Assembly: GCA_002695025.1 (NCBI GenBank)
Contig: NZNV01000006.1
Location: forward strand, 62,001-126,000
From: Owenweeksia sp.
GTDB lineage: Bacteria > Bacteroidota > Bacteroidia > Flavobacteriales > Schleiferiaceae
Direction of reading: 5' to 3'
DNA length: 64,000 nt
Part shown: one piece after another, positions 17,393-25,797 of the stretch
Position numbering within the stretch: the first letter of the stretch is position 1
Layout: every line of letters starts with the position of its first letter
The notes under the pieces: generated by a model
The model's input: only the letters and a program-made list of their open reading frames with translations
What the model was told of the DNA's origin: nothing
Database searches by the model: none
Position numbers and translations under genes: made by a program

Positions 17393-18634
17393 ATGAAAGG
17401 AAAGGCAGTACATTTCACAAATGATAATGGTGATAAGCTATCAGGTATATTGGAGCTGCCAGTAGAGCGCAAACCGGCTCATTTCGCCATTTTTGCCCAT
17501 TGTTTTACCTGCAGTAAAGATCTACGTGCCGCAAGGAATATTACCCTGGCTCTGTCTCAGAAGGGATTTGGAGTATTGCGCTTTGATTTTACCGGCTTGG
17601 GAGAGTCTGAAGGTGATTTTGAAGACACCAATTTCACGTCCAATTTAAATGATATTGCTGCTGCAGCCGCTTTCCTGGAGGAGAATTATACGAGTCCGAG
17701 CCTGCTGGTGGGGCACTCTTTGGGAGGAACGGCCGTATTGATGGCCGGTAGCCAGATGGAATCTGTAAAAGCTATTGCTGCTATCGGGGCGCCTTGCGAG
17801 CCGGATCATGTTTTAAAGTTGTTGAAAGAAGACATTGATAACATCCGCAAAGAAGGTAAGGCCACGGTAAAGTTAGCGGGCCGGGAATTTTCCATAAAGA
17901 GTCATTTTGTGGAAGATCTTGAAGCCCAGGGGATGCAGCGTATACTGGAAGATATGCGAGGTAAAGCCTTACTGGTAATGCACTCGCCCCAGGATGAAAC
18001 GGTAGAGGTGATCAACGCCAGAGCTATTTATGAATCAGCCCATCATCCCAAGAGTTTTGTGAGCCTGGATGGAGCGGATCACTTACTGAGTGATAAAGCA
18101 GATTCGCTTTATGCGGGAGACCTTATTGCCAGTTGGGTGCAGCGGTATTTGCCGGCCATGGAAACCCCAGGCGATGAAGAGCACTCCGAAGAACAGGTGA
18201 TGGCAAGGCTGGGAGAAGGCCCCTTCCTTACGGAAATACTGGCAGGACATCATCACCTGCTGGCCGATGAACCGGAGAGTGTGGGAGGGCAGGACCTGGG
18301 TCCTTCACCTTATGATCTTCTTACCGCGGGTTTGGGAGCGTGTACCGCCATGACCATTAAAATGTACAGCAATCGCAAGGAATGGGACTTACAAGAAGTT
18401 ATTGTTCACCTGAACTATAACAATGATTACCTGGAAGATTGTGAAAACTGCGAAAATGAAGAGCGGAAGATAGGCCGCTTTGAACGGATCATAGAGCTAA
18501 AAGGTAAGCTGGACGAGAAACAGAGAAAACGTATACTGTCCATAGCCAATAAATGTCCTGTTCATAAAACACTGGAGCAGGGCATTACCATAGAAACCCG
18601 GCTGAAAGAGGTGGATGCGGAAAAGGGTGAATAA
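17393..18634 (+). CDS. Bifunctional alpha/beta hydrolase and OsmC-family protein
   Basis: 413 residues, two fused domains. Residues about 1-255 are an alpha/beta hydrolase with nucleophile elbow GHSLGG (about 108-113), acid in MHSPQDETV and His in DGADHLL. Residues about 270-410 are an OsmC/Ohr domain with a first Cys in GLGACTAMTIKMYSNRK and a second in NKCPVHKTLEQ, the redox pair used to reduce organic hydroperoxides. This fusion is widespread in proteobacteria and Bacteroidota, but its substrate is not established. Cytoplasmic, with its own transcription unit. Confidence 0.9.
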   Translation: MKGKAVHFTNDNGDKLSGILELPVERKPAHFAIFAHCFTCSKDLRAARNITLALSQKGFGVLRFDFTGLGESEGDFEDTNFTSNLNDIAAAAAFLEENYTSPSLLVGHSLGGTAVLMAGSQMESVKAIAAIGAPCEPDHVLKLLKEDIDNIRKEGKATVKLAGREFSIKSHFVEDLEAQGMQRILEDMRGKALLVMHSPQDETVEVINARAIYESAHHPKSFVSLDGADHLLSDKADSLYAGDLIASWVQRYLPAMETPGDEEHSEEQVMARLGEGPFLTEILAGHHHLLADEPESVGGQDLGPSPYDLLTAGLGACTAMTIKMYSNRKEWDLQEVIVHLNYNNDYLEDCENCENEERKIGRFERIIELKGKLDEKQRKRILSIANKCPVHKTLEQGITIETRLKEVDAEKGE

Positions 18635-18666
18635 ACTTTTAACATTAGTTACCAGCACTTTACAAA

Positions 18667-18700
18667 TTGGTAATATTAATTTAAGAATTAGTTAAATTTG
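18667..18700 (+). promoter_or_regulatory. Promoter of the degenerate HAD-like gene
   Basis: TTG at 18667-18669, a 23-bp spacer and a perfect -7 box TAAATTTG at 18693-18700. The box covers the TTG at 18698, which therefore cannot be the start codon. Confidence 0.55.
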
Positions 18701-18730
18701 GAATTCACAACACACCGGCACAAAAGAAAG

Positions 18731-19387
18731 TTGAAACTGGTAATTTTTGATCTTCCTGCGGTTATTGATTACAGGAAAGAAGATCTCCGACCCCTTCTGC
18801 AAGAGGCCATAGAAGAGAACCTTGGGCAAAAGGTTTCCATGGAGTTTCTCCGCTGGGAGGAAAACTGCTCTGGTGTGCTTCTCGATGTTTTTAAGAGAAT
18901 AGCGGAACGCTTCCCCACCAATGAAGAGTTTGAAGCCATAAAGTCTTCCTTTAACATCAAACTCAGGTCGCATTTTATGAAGCGGGAAAACCTCTACGAT
19001 GTGCGGCACGGTGTGCAGAGTATACTCATGCAACTGCAAACGCTACCGGACTGGCATTACTGTATCGTATCGGATTATTGGCAGGAGCCTACGCAGTTTA
19101 TATTGGAAAGTTGCGGGATATACCGCAAAAACATAGACCTCTATACGGCTGATGATGCCCTCAGTAGTCAGGATCTTGTAAATAAGGTCATCCTCAAGCG
19201 GCAGGTGAATAAGTCTTTCCGTGAAATATTCCTCATCAGTGATCAGGCTAGCTTACCGGTAACATCCAGGCAGCCGGTACATTTCATCTCCCTCAAGATG
19301 CTCAGCCGTAATGCTCTGAATCATTTTGCCTATCCCAAATTCGCTGATCTTTTTAAACGTGTAGAACGCCTGCCCAGGGTCAACTAA
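18731..19387 (+). CDS. HAD-like protein with an altered catalytic motif
   Basis: About 218 residues from TTG 18731 (preceded by AAAGAAAG), chosen because the earlier TTG at 18698 lies inside the promoter box. The N-terminus KLVIFDLPAVID resembles HAD motif I, but the second, acid/base Asp is replaced by Pro (DLP instead of DxD). Later blocks CIVSDYWQEPTQFILESCGI (motif II-like Ser) and EIFLISDQASLPV (motif IV-like) fit the fold. Classical phosphatase activity is therefore doubtful. The middle is rich in charged helices, like a cap domain. Function unknown; cytoplasmic. A weakly expressed start codon is likely. Confidence 0.6.
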   Translation: MKLVIFDLPAVIDYRKEDLRPLLQEAIEENLGQKVSMEFLRWEENCSGVLLDVFKRIAERFPTNEEFEAIKSSFNIKLRSHFMKRENLYDVRHGVQSILMQLQTLPDWHYCIVSDYWQEPTQFILESCGIYRKNIDLYTADDALSSQDLVNKVILKRQVNKSFREIFLISDQASLPVTSRQPVHFISLKMLSRNALNHFAYPKFADLFKRVERLPRVN

Positions 19388-19435
19388 ATCGTTTCCTCTT
19401 GCGTTGTGAATCCGTACCTTTCTTAAAAAGTGAAG

Positions 19436-20833
19436 ATGCCGGATAACCCCATGCCATCCTACGAACTGGTCTGTAATGCTCAAAGAACTTTCTTTGGGGC
19501 TGGACATACTTTCCCTTATGCTTTCCGTAAGGCACAACTCAAAAATCTGAAGCGGGCCGTTAAAGAATATGAGGCTGATATAGAGAAGGCCATATTTGCG
19601 GATTTCGGAAAGCCTTATATGGAAACCTATGTGACGGAAACAGGCTTCCTATATGCCGAAATAGATGCTGCACTGGATAACCTGAAAAGCTGGATGCGTA
19701 CGGAACGTGTCCAAACCCCGCTGGTATTATGGCCATCCCAAAGTAAAATAATAAGTCAACCTAAAGGCGTTACGCTCATCATAGGCCCCTGGAACTATCC
19801 ATTTCAGTTGTTGTTGGCACCCCTGGTGGCGGCTATTGCTGCCGGCAATACTGCCGTGCTGAAACCATCTGAACTTACACCGCATACGGCCCAGGTGGTA
19901 GAAGACATTATAAGCCAAACCTTTGATCGGGAGTATATTACCGTAATACAGGGAGCGGGTACGGAAGTGTTGCCTCCCTTGATCACGAACTTCCGTTTTG
20001 ACCATATATTCTTTACAGGGAGTGTTCCTGTTGGCCGGAAAATAGCTGAAATGGCAGCTTCACAACTGAGTCCTGTAACACTGGAGCTTGGAGGTAAAAG
20101 TCCTGGGATAGTGGATGCCTCAGCGGATATTGCGGTGGCAGCCAGGCGAATAGCCTTCGGGAAATGGATAAATGCCGGGCAAACCTGTGTTGCCCCGGAC
20201 TATATTCTGGTGCACCGTTCCGTGGAAAAAGCCTTTATGGAGGCCCTGAAAAAGAACATTAATGCGTTTTATGGCCCGGATCCGCTGACGAATGATGAGG
20301 GTTATACCGGAATAATCAACAAAAAAAGATTTGAAACGCTCAAGAGTTACCTTAAGCAGGGAACGGTCATTTTTGGCGGGAAAACCGATGAGGATACACT
20401 TCGGATGGAGCCCACCCTATTAACCGATGTTCACCTGGACTCGCCTGTAATGCAAGAGGAGATCTTCGGGCCGGTGTTGCCGGTGCTGGTGTTTAACAAT
20501 ATTGCTGAAGCCCGGCAAATAATCCTGAAAAATCCCAACCCTTTGGCCTTGTATGTTTTTACCGGGGATAAGGCTATAGAGCGATCATTTACCCAAGAGC
20601 TTTCTTTTGGAGGTGGAGCGATAAACAATACCGTTATGCACCTCGGTAACCCGCACCTGCCCTTTGGCGGTATAGGGAACAGTGGGTTTGGGAATTACCA
20701 CGGTAAGGCAGGCTTTGATACTTTTTCGCACCAAAAGTCGGTAATGAAAACCTCTACCTGGCCGGACCCTTCCTTTAAATATCCACCCTACAAAGGATTT
20801 GCCGGTAAATTGGTACGCTGGTTATTGCGATAA
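19436..20833 (+). CDS. Aldehyde dehydrogenase, class 3-like
   Basis: About 465 residues. The NAD-binding region has IIGPWNYPFQL (about 111), GNTAVLKPSE and FTGSVPVG, with general base Glu in TLELGGKSPG and catalytic Cys in NAGQTCVAPDY (about 243). Length and the WNYPF motif fit the class 3/fatty aldehyde dehydrogenase group that oxidises medium or long aldehydes with NAD(P). ATG 19436 is chosen; GTG 19430 and ATG 19451 are alternatives. The last 12 bp overlap the convergent DUF748 gene. A partial -7 box (TACCTTTC) is 13 nt upstream. Confidence 0.9.
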   Translation: MPDNPMPSYELVCNAQRTFFGAGHTFPYAFRKAQLKNLKRAVKEYEADIEKAIFADFGKPYMETYVTETGFLYAEIDAALDNLKSWMRTERVQTPLVLWPSQSKIISQPKGVTLIIGPWNYPFQLLLAPLVAAIAAGNTAVLKPSELTPHTAQVVEDIISQTFDREYITVIQGAGTEVLPPLITNFRFDHIFFTGSVPVGRKIAEMAASQLSPVTLELGGKSPGIVDASADIAVAARRIAFGKWINAGQTCVAPDYILVHRSVEKAFMEALKKNINAFYGPDPLTNDEGYTGIINKKRFETLKSYLKQGTVIFGGKTDEDTLRMEPTLLTDVHLDSPVMQEEIFGPVLPVLVFNNIAEARQIILKNPNPLALYVFTGDKAIERSFTQELSFGGGAINNTVMHLGNPHLPFGGIGNSGFGNYHGKAGFDTFSHQKSVMKTSTWPDPSFKYPPYKGFAGKLVRWLLR

Positions 20834-21958
20834 TCCCTCCTTTTTAGGGTCCGTATCCTTCTTATCGGACTTTAGAAAATCAAACAATCCTTTCTTTTCA
20901 TCGGCCTGCCCTTTTTCCACTGTTTCAATATTTACGGATTGGTCTACCTGGGAATTGAAAGCTTTAATAAAGGCATTGCGGAGTACATTGCCGATGGTAG
21001 GCAATAAGCCTACTTTGGAATCACGGGTGTTGCCGGAAAACGGAACTTTGGTAGCAAACTGGTCTTTCTTCTGGTTTTCAAAAAGCTCCAGCACCGTTCC
21101 TACTACAACTTCCCACACTTTACGCCAGAATGAAGTTTCCTTATTCTTCAGGTCTATTACCCGTACACCTTTCAGTATAGGCTTTACATAACCCTCGTAT
21201 TCGCCATTTTTCATGGCTACCTCCGAGGAAAGATACATCTGCCCTTCTTTAAAATTAAAATACGCATAGGCCTCTGTAAAGTCCTTGAGGTAGGTGAGAT
21301 CCATATGGTCCAATTGCACAGAAAGATCAAAATCTGGTGTTTGCTTGAGTGGATTGATGGCCATTTCGCAATTCAGTTTCCCGCTGCCGCTGGTGCCTGC
21401 ATCCAAAATAACCCGGGAGGGTAGCAGCTCATTGCTTTCATTGACGTTACCCAAGTTGGTAGCCAGTGCCTGTATATTAAATACACCCAGGTCTACCTGG
21501 GGCTGGCTGGTATTGTCAATATAATGCACTTCCCCGTTCATGATCTGGAAACGGTTGATCTGTAGTGGAATAAGATCTTTAACCGTCTGCACCCAGTCGT
21601 TGTCCCCACCTGCCTGAACACTTTCTCCCACTACCATAAAATTGAGGCGTGGCGACTCCAGTATAATCTCCCCTACAATGCTCCCCTTAAAAAGGGCACT
21701 CCATTGAATGGAAATATCAATGGCGGCTGTTGAGAAGAAGGGCATTTGGTTTTCTCCGTCTACCTTAACAATGTCCATTGAGTCTATACGGTAAGCCCCC
21801 CGATAAAGGTGGATGTCTACATCTTCAATGTGGCCTTTATAACCTTTCAGGTTTCCCAGTGCTTTGTTAGCGTAGTAGAGGGCTACCGGCTCCAGGGCAA
21901 AATTGAGGATTACCAAAAACAGGACGATCCCCAGTACAATTTTCCAGAATCTGCTCAT
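20822..21958 (-). CDS. DUF748/AsmA-like envelope protein
   Basis: 378 residues with one N-terminal membrane anchor (FWKIVLGIVLFLVILNFAL) and a long periplasmic beta-rich region. The repeating pattern of IDISIQWSALFKGSIVGEI and LPSRVILDAGTSGSGKLNCEM, and the late segment KLNC...PDFDLSVQLDHMDL, match DUF748, a relative of the AsmA/TamB lipid-transport repeat proteins. It is probably involved in envelope or phospholipid homeostasis. It is the last gene of a minus-strand block, 14 bp after the MscS gene, and may be cotranscribed with it. Confidence 0.8.
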   Translation of the reverse strand: MSRFWKIVLGIVLFLVILNFALEPVALYYANKALGNLKGYKGHIEDVDIHLYRGAYRIDSMDIVKVDGENQMPFFSTAAIDISIQWSALFKGSIVGEIILESPRLNFMVVGESVQAGGDNDWVQTVKDLIPLQINRFQIMNGEVHYIDNTSQPQVDLGVFNIQALATNLGNVNESNELLPSRVILDAGTSGSGKLNCEMAINPLKQTPDFDLSVQLDHMDLTYLKDFTEAYAYFNFKEGQMYLSSEVAMKNGEYEGYVKPILKGVRVIDLKNKETSFWRKVWEVVVGTVLELFENQKKDQFATKVPFSGNTRDSKVGLLPTIGNVLRNAFIKAFNSQVDQSVNIETVEKGQADEKKGLFDFLKSDKKDTDPKKEGLSQ

Positions 21959-21972
21959 AAGGGTGCAGGTTT

Positions 21973-22929
21973 TTACTCGTTGCTATCCCCGGAAGCATCA
22001 TCTGCTTTGCCGGAAGAACCACCCAGTGTATTGCTATAAGTTTTGAAAATATCTTTAAAGTTCACATCACCAAAATCCAGTGTGCGTATGGGGAATGGAA
22101 TGCTAATGCCGTTTTCATCAAAGGCTTGTTTAATGGCAATAATACCTTTGTCCACCATATCCCGGTACTCAAATTGCTTGTTGGTAAACGTCATCCAATA
22201 ACGGATGGTAAAATTGATGGAACTGTCGCCAAACTCGGTGTAAAAAATGGTAACATCACCTTGTATACCTTCAATTTTTTCAACGGCTTCTTTGGCTACT
22301 TTTTTGGCAAACGGCAGGTCCTGGCCATAAGTAACACCTACTTCGAGGTCAATTCTCCTTTTACCCAGTACCGAGTAATTGATGATGGGTTTTTTAAAGA
22401 CCTCCGCATTGGGTATCATCACCAACTGACCTTGTAAAGTCTCAATTTGTGTAGTACGCAGGTGAATACTTACCACCTTTCCAAAAAAATCGTTGGTTTC
22501 AATGAGGTCATTTACCTGGAAGGGCCTCCGGATGCTCATCATAGTACCGGCAATAAAGTTGGAGGCAATATCCTGGAAGGCAAAACCCAGGGCCAATCCA
22601 ATAACGCCAGCTCCGGCAAGCAGTGAGGTTACGGCCCCATCCAGCTCCAGCACAGAAAGTGCAATGAAGGTGCCCAGGGCTAATATGATAATATAAAGGA
22701 TGCTGCTGATCAGCTTTCTCAGGCTGAGGTTGTCCGTGATCTTACCTGTAAGGCGGTAAACCACTTTTTTAAGAAGCTTGCCAATACCGGCAAATACCAA
22801 CAGGATAATTATGGAAATAACCAGGTTAGGCAGCATTTTCACCGCCAGTTCCAGCCAGGTTTCCATTTTTTCGGTCAGGAGATCATAAGCCTTATTGATG
22901 CCAAAGTCAATACTTGCCAGACTTTTCAT
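21973..22929 (-). CDS. Mechanosensitive ion channel, MscS family
   Basis: 318 residues with three or four N-terminal helices and the pore-lining helix segment LLAGAGVIGLALGFAFQDIASNFIAG (about 95-120, Gly/Ala ridge). The cytoplasmic beta domain follows with RPFQVNDLIE and the VMIPNAEVF block. It opens under membrane tension to release solutes on osmotic downshock. The short length fits the minimal MscS type. It sits between a small charged protein and DUF748 in a minus-strand envelope-stress block, 18 bp downstream of the preceding gene. Confidence 0.92.
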   Translation of the reverse strand: MKSLASIDFGINKAYDLLTEKMETWLELAVKMLPNLVISIIILLVFAGIGKLLKKVVYRLTGKITDNLSLRKLISSILYIIILALGTFIALSVLELDGAVTSLLAGAGVIGLALGFAFQDIASNFIAGTMMSIRRPFQVNDLIETNDFFGKVVSIHLRTTQIETLQGQLVMIPNAEVFKKPIINYSVLGKRRIDLEVGVTYGQDLPFAKKVAKEAVEKIEGIQGDVTIFYTEFGDSSINFTIRYWMTFTNKQFEYRDMVDKGIIAIKQAFDENGISIPFPIRTLDFGDVNFKDIFKTYSNTLGGSSGKADDASGDSNE

Positions 22930-22947
22930 TTTTGAAAGCGCTAAAGT

Positions 22948-23268
22948 TTATTCTTTTGGGTCGCCCTCTGCGGTTTCTGCAGCGGATGCATTCATTTTTT
23001 GGGTCAGTATTTCACTGATAAAGTCAATGCCCATATTAATGGCCATGTTCTTTACCCTTTCCTTGGGGCTTATGCCTGCTTCTCCGCTTTTTCGTACTAT
23101 GTCCATCACCGTTTGAAAAGCGTGTATTCCGGATTCAATGGTGGAAATACCGTGTTTCATTACCTCCACATCGGCCAGGAGTTTTTGCTTTTGAATCTCC
23201 TTTTCGAGCCGAAGTTCACGGATGTAGGCATCCAACTGTCGTTTATTCTTTATGCTCTTCTTTCTCAC
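22948..23268 (-). CDS. Small charged helical protein of unknown function
   Basis: About 106 residues from GTG 23268. The longer frame back to 23319 would overlap the holin-like gene by 77 bp, whereas GTG 23268 overlaps by 26 bp. The sequence is a Lys/Glu-rich helix (RELRLEKEIQKQKLLADVEVMKHG), then GISPKERVKNMAINMGIDFISEIL and an acidic tail. It has no signal peptide. It lies between a holin-like YqjE-type protein and MscS, where Bacteroidota commonly have small YqjD/ElaB-like or related proteins. I do not recognise a named family. The start codon is uncertain. Confidence 0.6.
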   Translation of the reverse strand: MRKKSIKNKRQLDAYIRELRLEKEIQKQKLLADVEVMKHGISTIESGIHAFQTVMDIVRKSGEAGISPKERVKNMAINMGIDFISEILTQKMNASAAETAEGDPKE

Positions 23269-23611
23269 GGAGGTGTTTGAATATATGCTTAACAGCAGTA
23301 TTGATAAAGGGTTTTTCAAGAAGGTGTTTTCGGAAAATCACCATGATGATAAAGAGGAGAATATAACCCAGTGAAGTTACGCCAAACCCCAACAGGTAAC
23401 TGCCAAATACCTTAGAGAGGTAGAGGCCGGCAAAAATGCCGATAAGAGAAGTGGAAATACAACCGAAAACCAGAAGAAATACAAAGGTGAAAAGGCTGCC
23501 AATTATTTTGCTGCCTTCTTCAATAGCCTCGTATTTAGCATGTTCCACCTCAAGTTTTACATATTGTTTGAGGTGTTCGGTTAGTTGTTTGATATGTTTG
23601 GAAAGGTCCAT
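23243..23611 (-). CDS. Phage-holin-family/YqjE-like membrane protein
   Basis: 122 residues from ATG 23611 (the TTG at 23623 is less likely). An amphipathic N-terminal helix (HIKQLTEHLKQYVKLEVEHAKYEAIEEG) is followed by two transmembrane helices (LFTFVFLLVFGCISTSLIG and LLGFGVTSLGYILLFIIMVIF), the Phage_holin_3_6/YqjE layout. Despite the name, these chromosomal proteins are not lysis proteins and seem to act in stress response at the inner membrane. It follows a YtxH gene after a hairpin at 23623-23646. Confidence 0.85.
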   Translation of the reverse strand: MDLSKHIKQLTEHLKQYVKLEVEHAKYEAIEEGSKIIGSLFTFVFLLVFGCISTSLIGIFAGLYLSKVFGSYLLGFGVTSLGYILLFIIMVIFRKHLLEKPFINTAVKHIFKHLREKEEHKE

Positions 23612-23622
23612 GGTATAAAACA

Positions 23623-23646
23623 AATGCCGGCTGAAAGGCCGGCATT
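23623..23646 (-). terminator. Hairpin between the ytxH and holin-like genes
   Basis: AATGCCGGC and GCCGGCATT form a perfect 9-bp stem with a 6-nt loop. On the minus strand it is followed by TTGTTTTAT, so it is a weak terminator or attenuator inside the stress block. Confidence 0.55.
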
Positions 23647-23665
23647 AAAAACTTTTCATAAGCCC

Positions 23666-23902
23666 TTAGGCTTTTACACTACCATTTTTGATCACTCTTT
23701 CGGCAGATTCTTTCACTTCCTTAAGAGAGGCAATGGTTTTGTTGGCGGCATCATTGATAGCGTCTTTAGCTTCATTAGCCTTATCACCCAAAAGATTACG
23801 GGTATCCTTTCCACTTGCAGGGGCCAGGAGTATTCCGGCAGCGAAACCTACCGCTGCGCCAACAAGGGTTCCCAAAATTACATTTCCTGATTGCTTACTC
23901 AT
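23666..23902 (-). CDS. YtxH-domain protein
   Basis: 78 residues. The glycine/alanine-rich membrane segment NVILGTLVGAAVGFAAGILLAPASGKDTR is the YtxH hallmark, followed by a helix with DKANEAKDAINDAANK. Family members are small inner-membrane-anchored proteins induced by general stress in Bacillus and common in Bacteroidota. It begins a minus-strand series with the holin-like protein, separated from it by a hairpin. Confidence 0.88.
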   Translation of the reverse strand: MSKQSGNVILGTLVGAAVGFAAGILLAPASGKDTRNLLGDKANEAKDAINDAANKTIASLKEVKESAERVIKNGSVKA

Positions 23903-23937
23903 TTTGATATTGTATTTAAGATTAACGAAAAATTTAG

Positions 23938-24279
23938 TTAGTATTTTTTATTCAAACTACTCTTTGAATCTACATTCTGCAAAAAACGGTCAACGGTTTC
24001 GTCAGCATTTTCTCCAAAGGGTGTTTTCAAAATCCCTTTATTTCCATCTTCAGCTTCTAATCCTATAACCATCAGAGACTGTGAATTGTTCTCACGATCT
24101 ACGATGCGATGCAACTCTATGATAGAAATTTTATCAGAGCTGTATTCACGGTTATCGGCATCATGGATGGTGTGTTCATCCTTAACCGAAAATTTTTCCT
24201 TAAAGCCTTTCTTTTCGAGGTCTCTTTCAACCTGGCTTACGGAAGAATAAGGGTCTTTTCTGGGGCTATTTAATTCCAT
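23938..24279 (-). CDS. Small conserved Bacteroidota protein, often mislabelled phosphoribosylpyrophosphate synthetase
   Basis: 113 residues, cytoplasmic. The pattern of an N-terminal helix (YSSVSQVERDLEKKGFKEKF), a middle beta block (ISIIELHRIVDREN), then LMVIGLEAEDGNKGILKTPFGENAD resembles a ~100-residue Bacteroidota family commonly named phosphoribosylpyrophosphate synthetase. No catalytic motif of that enzyme is present, so the name should not be used. Found here between a coiled-coil lipoprotein and the YtxH gene; 6 bp separates it from the lipoprotein gene, which is upstream. Function unknown. Confidence 0.6.
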   Translation of the reverse strand: MELNSPRKDPYSSVSQVERDLEKKGFKEKFSVKDEHTIHDADNREYSSDKISIIELHRIVDRENNSQSLMVIGLEAEDGNKGILKTPFGENADETVDRFLQNVDSKSSLNKKY

Positions 24280-24285
24280 AACTGA

Positions 24286-24759
24286 TTATTCAACATAAAC
24301 TTCAAACCACTCTTTGATCTCTTCATCAATCTGCTTCATTTCATCTTCTAGCTGCTCCAGTCCACTTTTTGCAGATATTTTCATCTTTTCATAGGATGCA
24401 CCGGATTTCTCTTTCAGAGAGTCCAGCCGCATTTCCAGGTCCCCACGCAAACGCTCAAGATCGGTTTGCAATTCTCTTGATTTTTCAAGCGCCTGCCCGT
24501 TAAGTTCCTCCGCCTCGTTTACGGTTTTATCGTGCAGTTTGTTCAGCCTGTCCTTAACGTAAGATAAGTTTTCATTAAGGCGATTTTTCAGTTCAATACG
24601 GCTGGTTTCGGAGAAAGCTTCGGAAGAAGAATTCACATCTCCAGCGGTACTTTGTGTGTATTCCTGCTGAGAATTAGTATTCCCGAACTCATTCGTACAC
24701 GCCAAGCCAAGGCTTGTAATGATTAAGATGTTAAAAAAGGTTTTGATTTTAAAAAACAT
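24286..24759 (-). CDS. Lipoprotein with a long coiled coil
   Basis: 157 residues. A signal peptide ends in a lipobox-like SLGLAC (Cys21), so a lipid anchor is likely. A Ser/Thr/Gln linker (about 22-50) is followed by an almost continuous helix (about 55-150) with heptads (ELNGQALEKSRELQTDLERL) and Lys/Glu charge alternation. The family is unknown to me. It lies 11 bp downstream of dps and 6 bp upstream of the next small gene, so it is probably part of the same stress operon. Confidence 0.7.
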   Translation of the reverse strand: MFFKIKTFFNILIITSLGLACTNEFGNTNSQQEYTQSTAGDVNSSSEAFSETSRIELKNRLNENLSYVKDRLNKLHDKTVNEAEELNGQALEKSRELQTDLERLRGDLEMRLDSLKEKSGASYEKMKISAKSGLEQLEDEMKQIDEEIKEWFEVYVE

Positions 24760-24770
24760 GGTAATTAATT

Positions 24771-25292
24771 TTACCTCTCAATGAAACTGCGCAGCATCCA
24801 GGCGGCTTTTTCATGAATGGTTAATCGTGACACCATCATGTCAACGGTCACTTCATCACTGATTTCATCCGCTGTTTTGAGCGTTTCACGGAGTTTTAAA
24901 ATTAGACTTTCGTGAGTTTCAAGTAAATCTGCTGACATTTCCAGGTCAGACAATCCACTTTTGGCTTCCTTTACATTACTGATCTTTTGAAAGATGCTGA
25001 AAGTTCCGGGAGCCTCAAATCCTAAAGCCCTGATTCTTTCGGCAATGTCATCGATAGCCTCAAACAGCTCGGTGTACTGCTGTTCAGTCAGGTCATGCAA
25101 TGATTTAAAAAGAGTTCCTTTAACATTCCAGTGATAGTAATGTGTTTTAAGCATCAGCAGATAGCTGTCTGCTAAGACTTCGGAGAGTTTATCCGCAACA
25201 CTTTTACGATCATTCTCTTCGAGCCCGGTGTGGAGCTCAATTTTCCGGTGAGAATTTGGAAATTTCACTTCTTTTAATTCTACTTTTTCCAT
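24771..25292 (-). CDS. dps: Dps-family DNA-protecting ferritin-like protein
   Basis: 173 residues. The ferroxidase-site helix reads HYYHWNVKGTLFKSLHDLTEQQYTELFEAIDDIAERI, with the His, His-Asp and Glu residues of the Dps inter-subunit site. It forms a dodecameric shell that stores iron and uses hydrogen peroxide to oxidise it, protecting DNA. First gene of the minus-strand stress block. A near-consensus -7 box (TAAACTTG, 25298-25305) lies 5 nt before the ATG, so its message is almost leaderless. Confidence 0.92.
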   Translation of the reverse strand: MEKVELKEVKFPNSHRKIELHTGLEENDRKSVADKLSEVLADSYLLMLKTHYYHWNVKGTLFKSLHDLTEQQYTELFEAIDDIAERIRALGFEAPGTFSIFQKISNVKEAKSGLSDLEMSADLLETHESLILKLRETLKTADEISDEVTVDMMVSRLTIHEKAAWMLRSFIER

Positions 25293-25297
25293 TTGAG

Positions 25298-25305
25298 CAA
25301 GTTTA
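25298..25305 (-). promoter_or_regulatory. -7-like promoter box of dps
   Basis: TAAACTTG on the minus strand differs from TAnnTTTG at one base and ends 5 nt before the start codon. Confidence 0.4.
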
Positions 25306-25496
25306 AATTCAATTCAGGTGTTAGTGTTAGCGATATTATTTGGTAAGTAATGCTTCCCTTTATAGCAGAACCGTGCCGGAAAAAAGGGTTGAATTTATAA
25401 GAATCTGAAAATTAGACAGTTGATTTAAAAAGTGGAATGCTGTTTAAACTATATGCCCTTCATTTTATTTCTTTTTGAAAGGAAGCTTTTTTCAAA

Positions 25497-25772
25497 ATGG
25501 AAAAGACCGCTTATATACTACATATCCGTGGAAAGGTCCAGGGTGTTTTTTATCGCAAAAGTACCCGGGAAACCGCTGAACGCTTGGGTTTGACCGGCTG
25601 GGTGCGCAATGAACCTGATGGTGCCGTAACCGCTGAAGCCGAAGGCCCGGAAGAGCAGCTTCAGGAATTTATAGCCTGGTGTAAGCAGGGCCCTCCCGCA
25701 GCGCGCGTGCAGGATGTAGAGGTAAAAGACTCTGTGGTTAAGGGGTATTCCTCTTTTGAGGTTATCCGGTAG
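25497..25772 (+). CDS. acyP: Acylphosphatase
   Basis: 91 residues. The catalytic Arg is in IRGKVQGVFYRKSTRE and the catalytic Asn is in GWVRNEPDGAV, the two diagnostic residues. It hydrolyses acyl-phosphate bonds such as acetyl phosphate; cytoplasmic. It lies divergently from dps. The rbfA promoter box is located just downstream of its end, so the two genes are separately started. Confidence 0.93.
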   Translation: MEKTAYILHIRGKVQGVFYRKSTRETAERLGLTGWVRNEPDGAVTAEAEGPEEQLQEFIAWCKQGPPAARVQDVEVKDSVVKGYSSFEVIR

Positions 25773-25784
25773 TGTCCGCTTTTG

Positions 25785-25792
25785 TAGATTTG
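25785..25792 (+). promoter_or_regulatory. -7 promoter box of rbfA
   Basis: A perfect TAGATTTG, 5 nt upstream of the ATG at 25798; TTTG at 25755-25758 is a possible but distant -33 element (26-bp spacer). Confidence 0.5.
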
Positions 25793-25797
25793 CAGTA

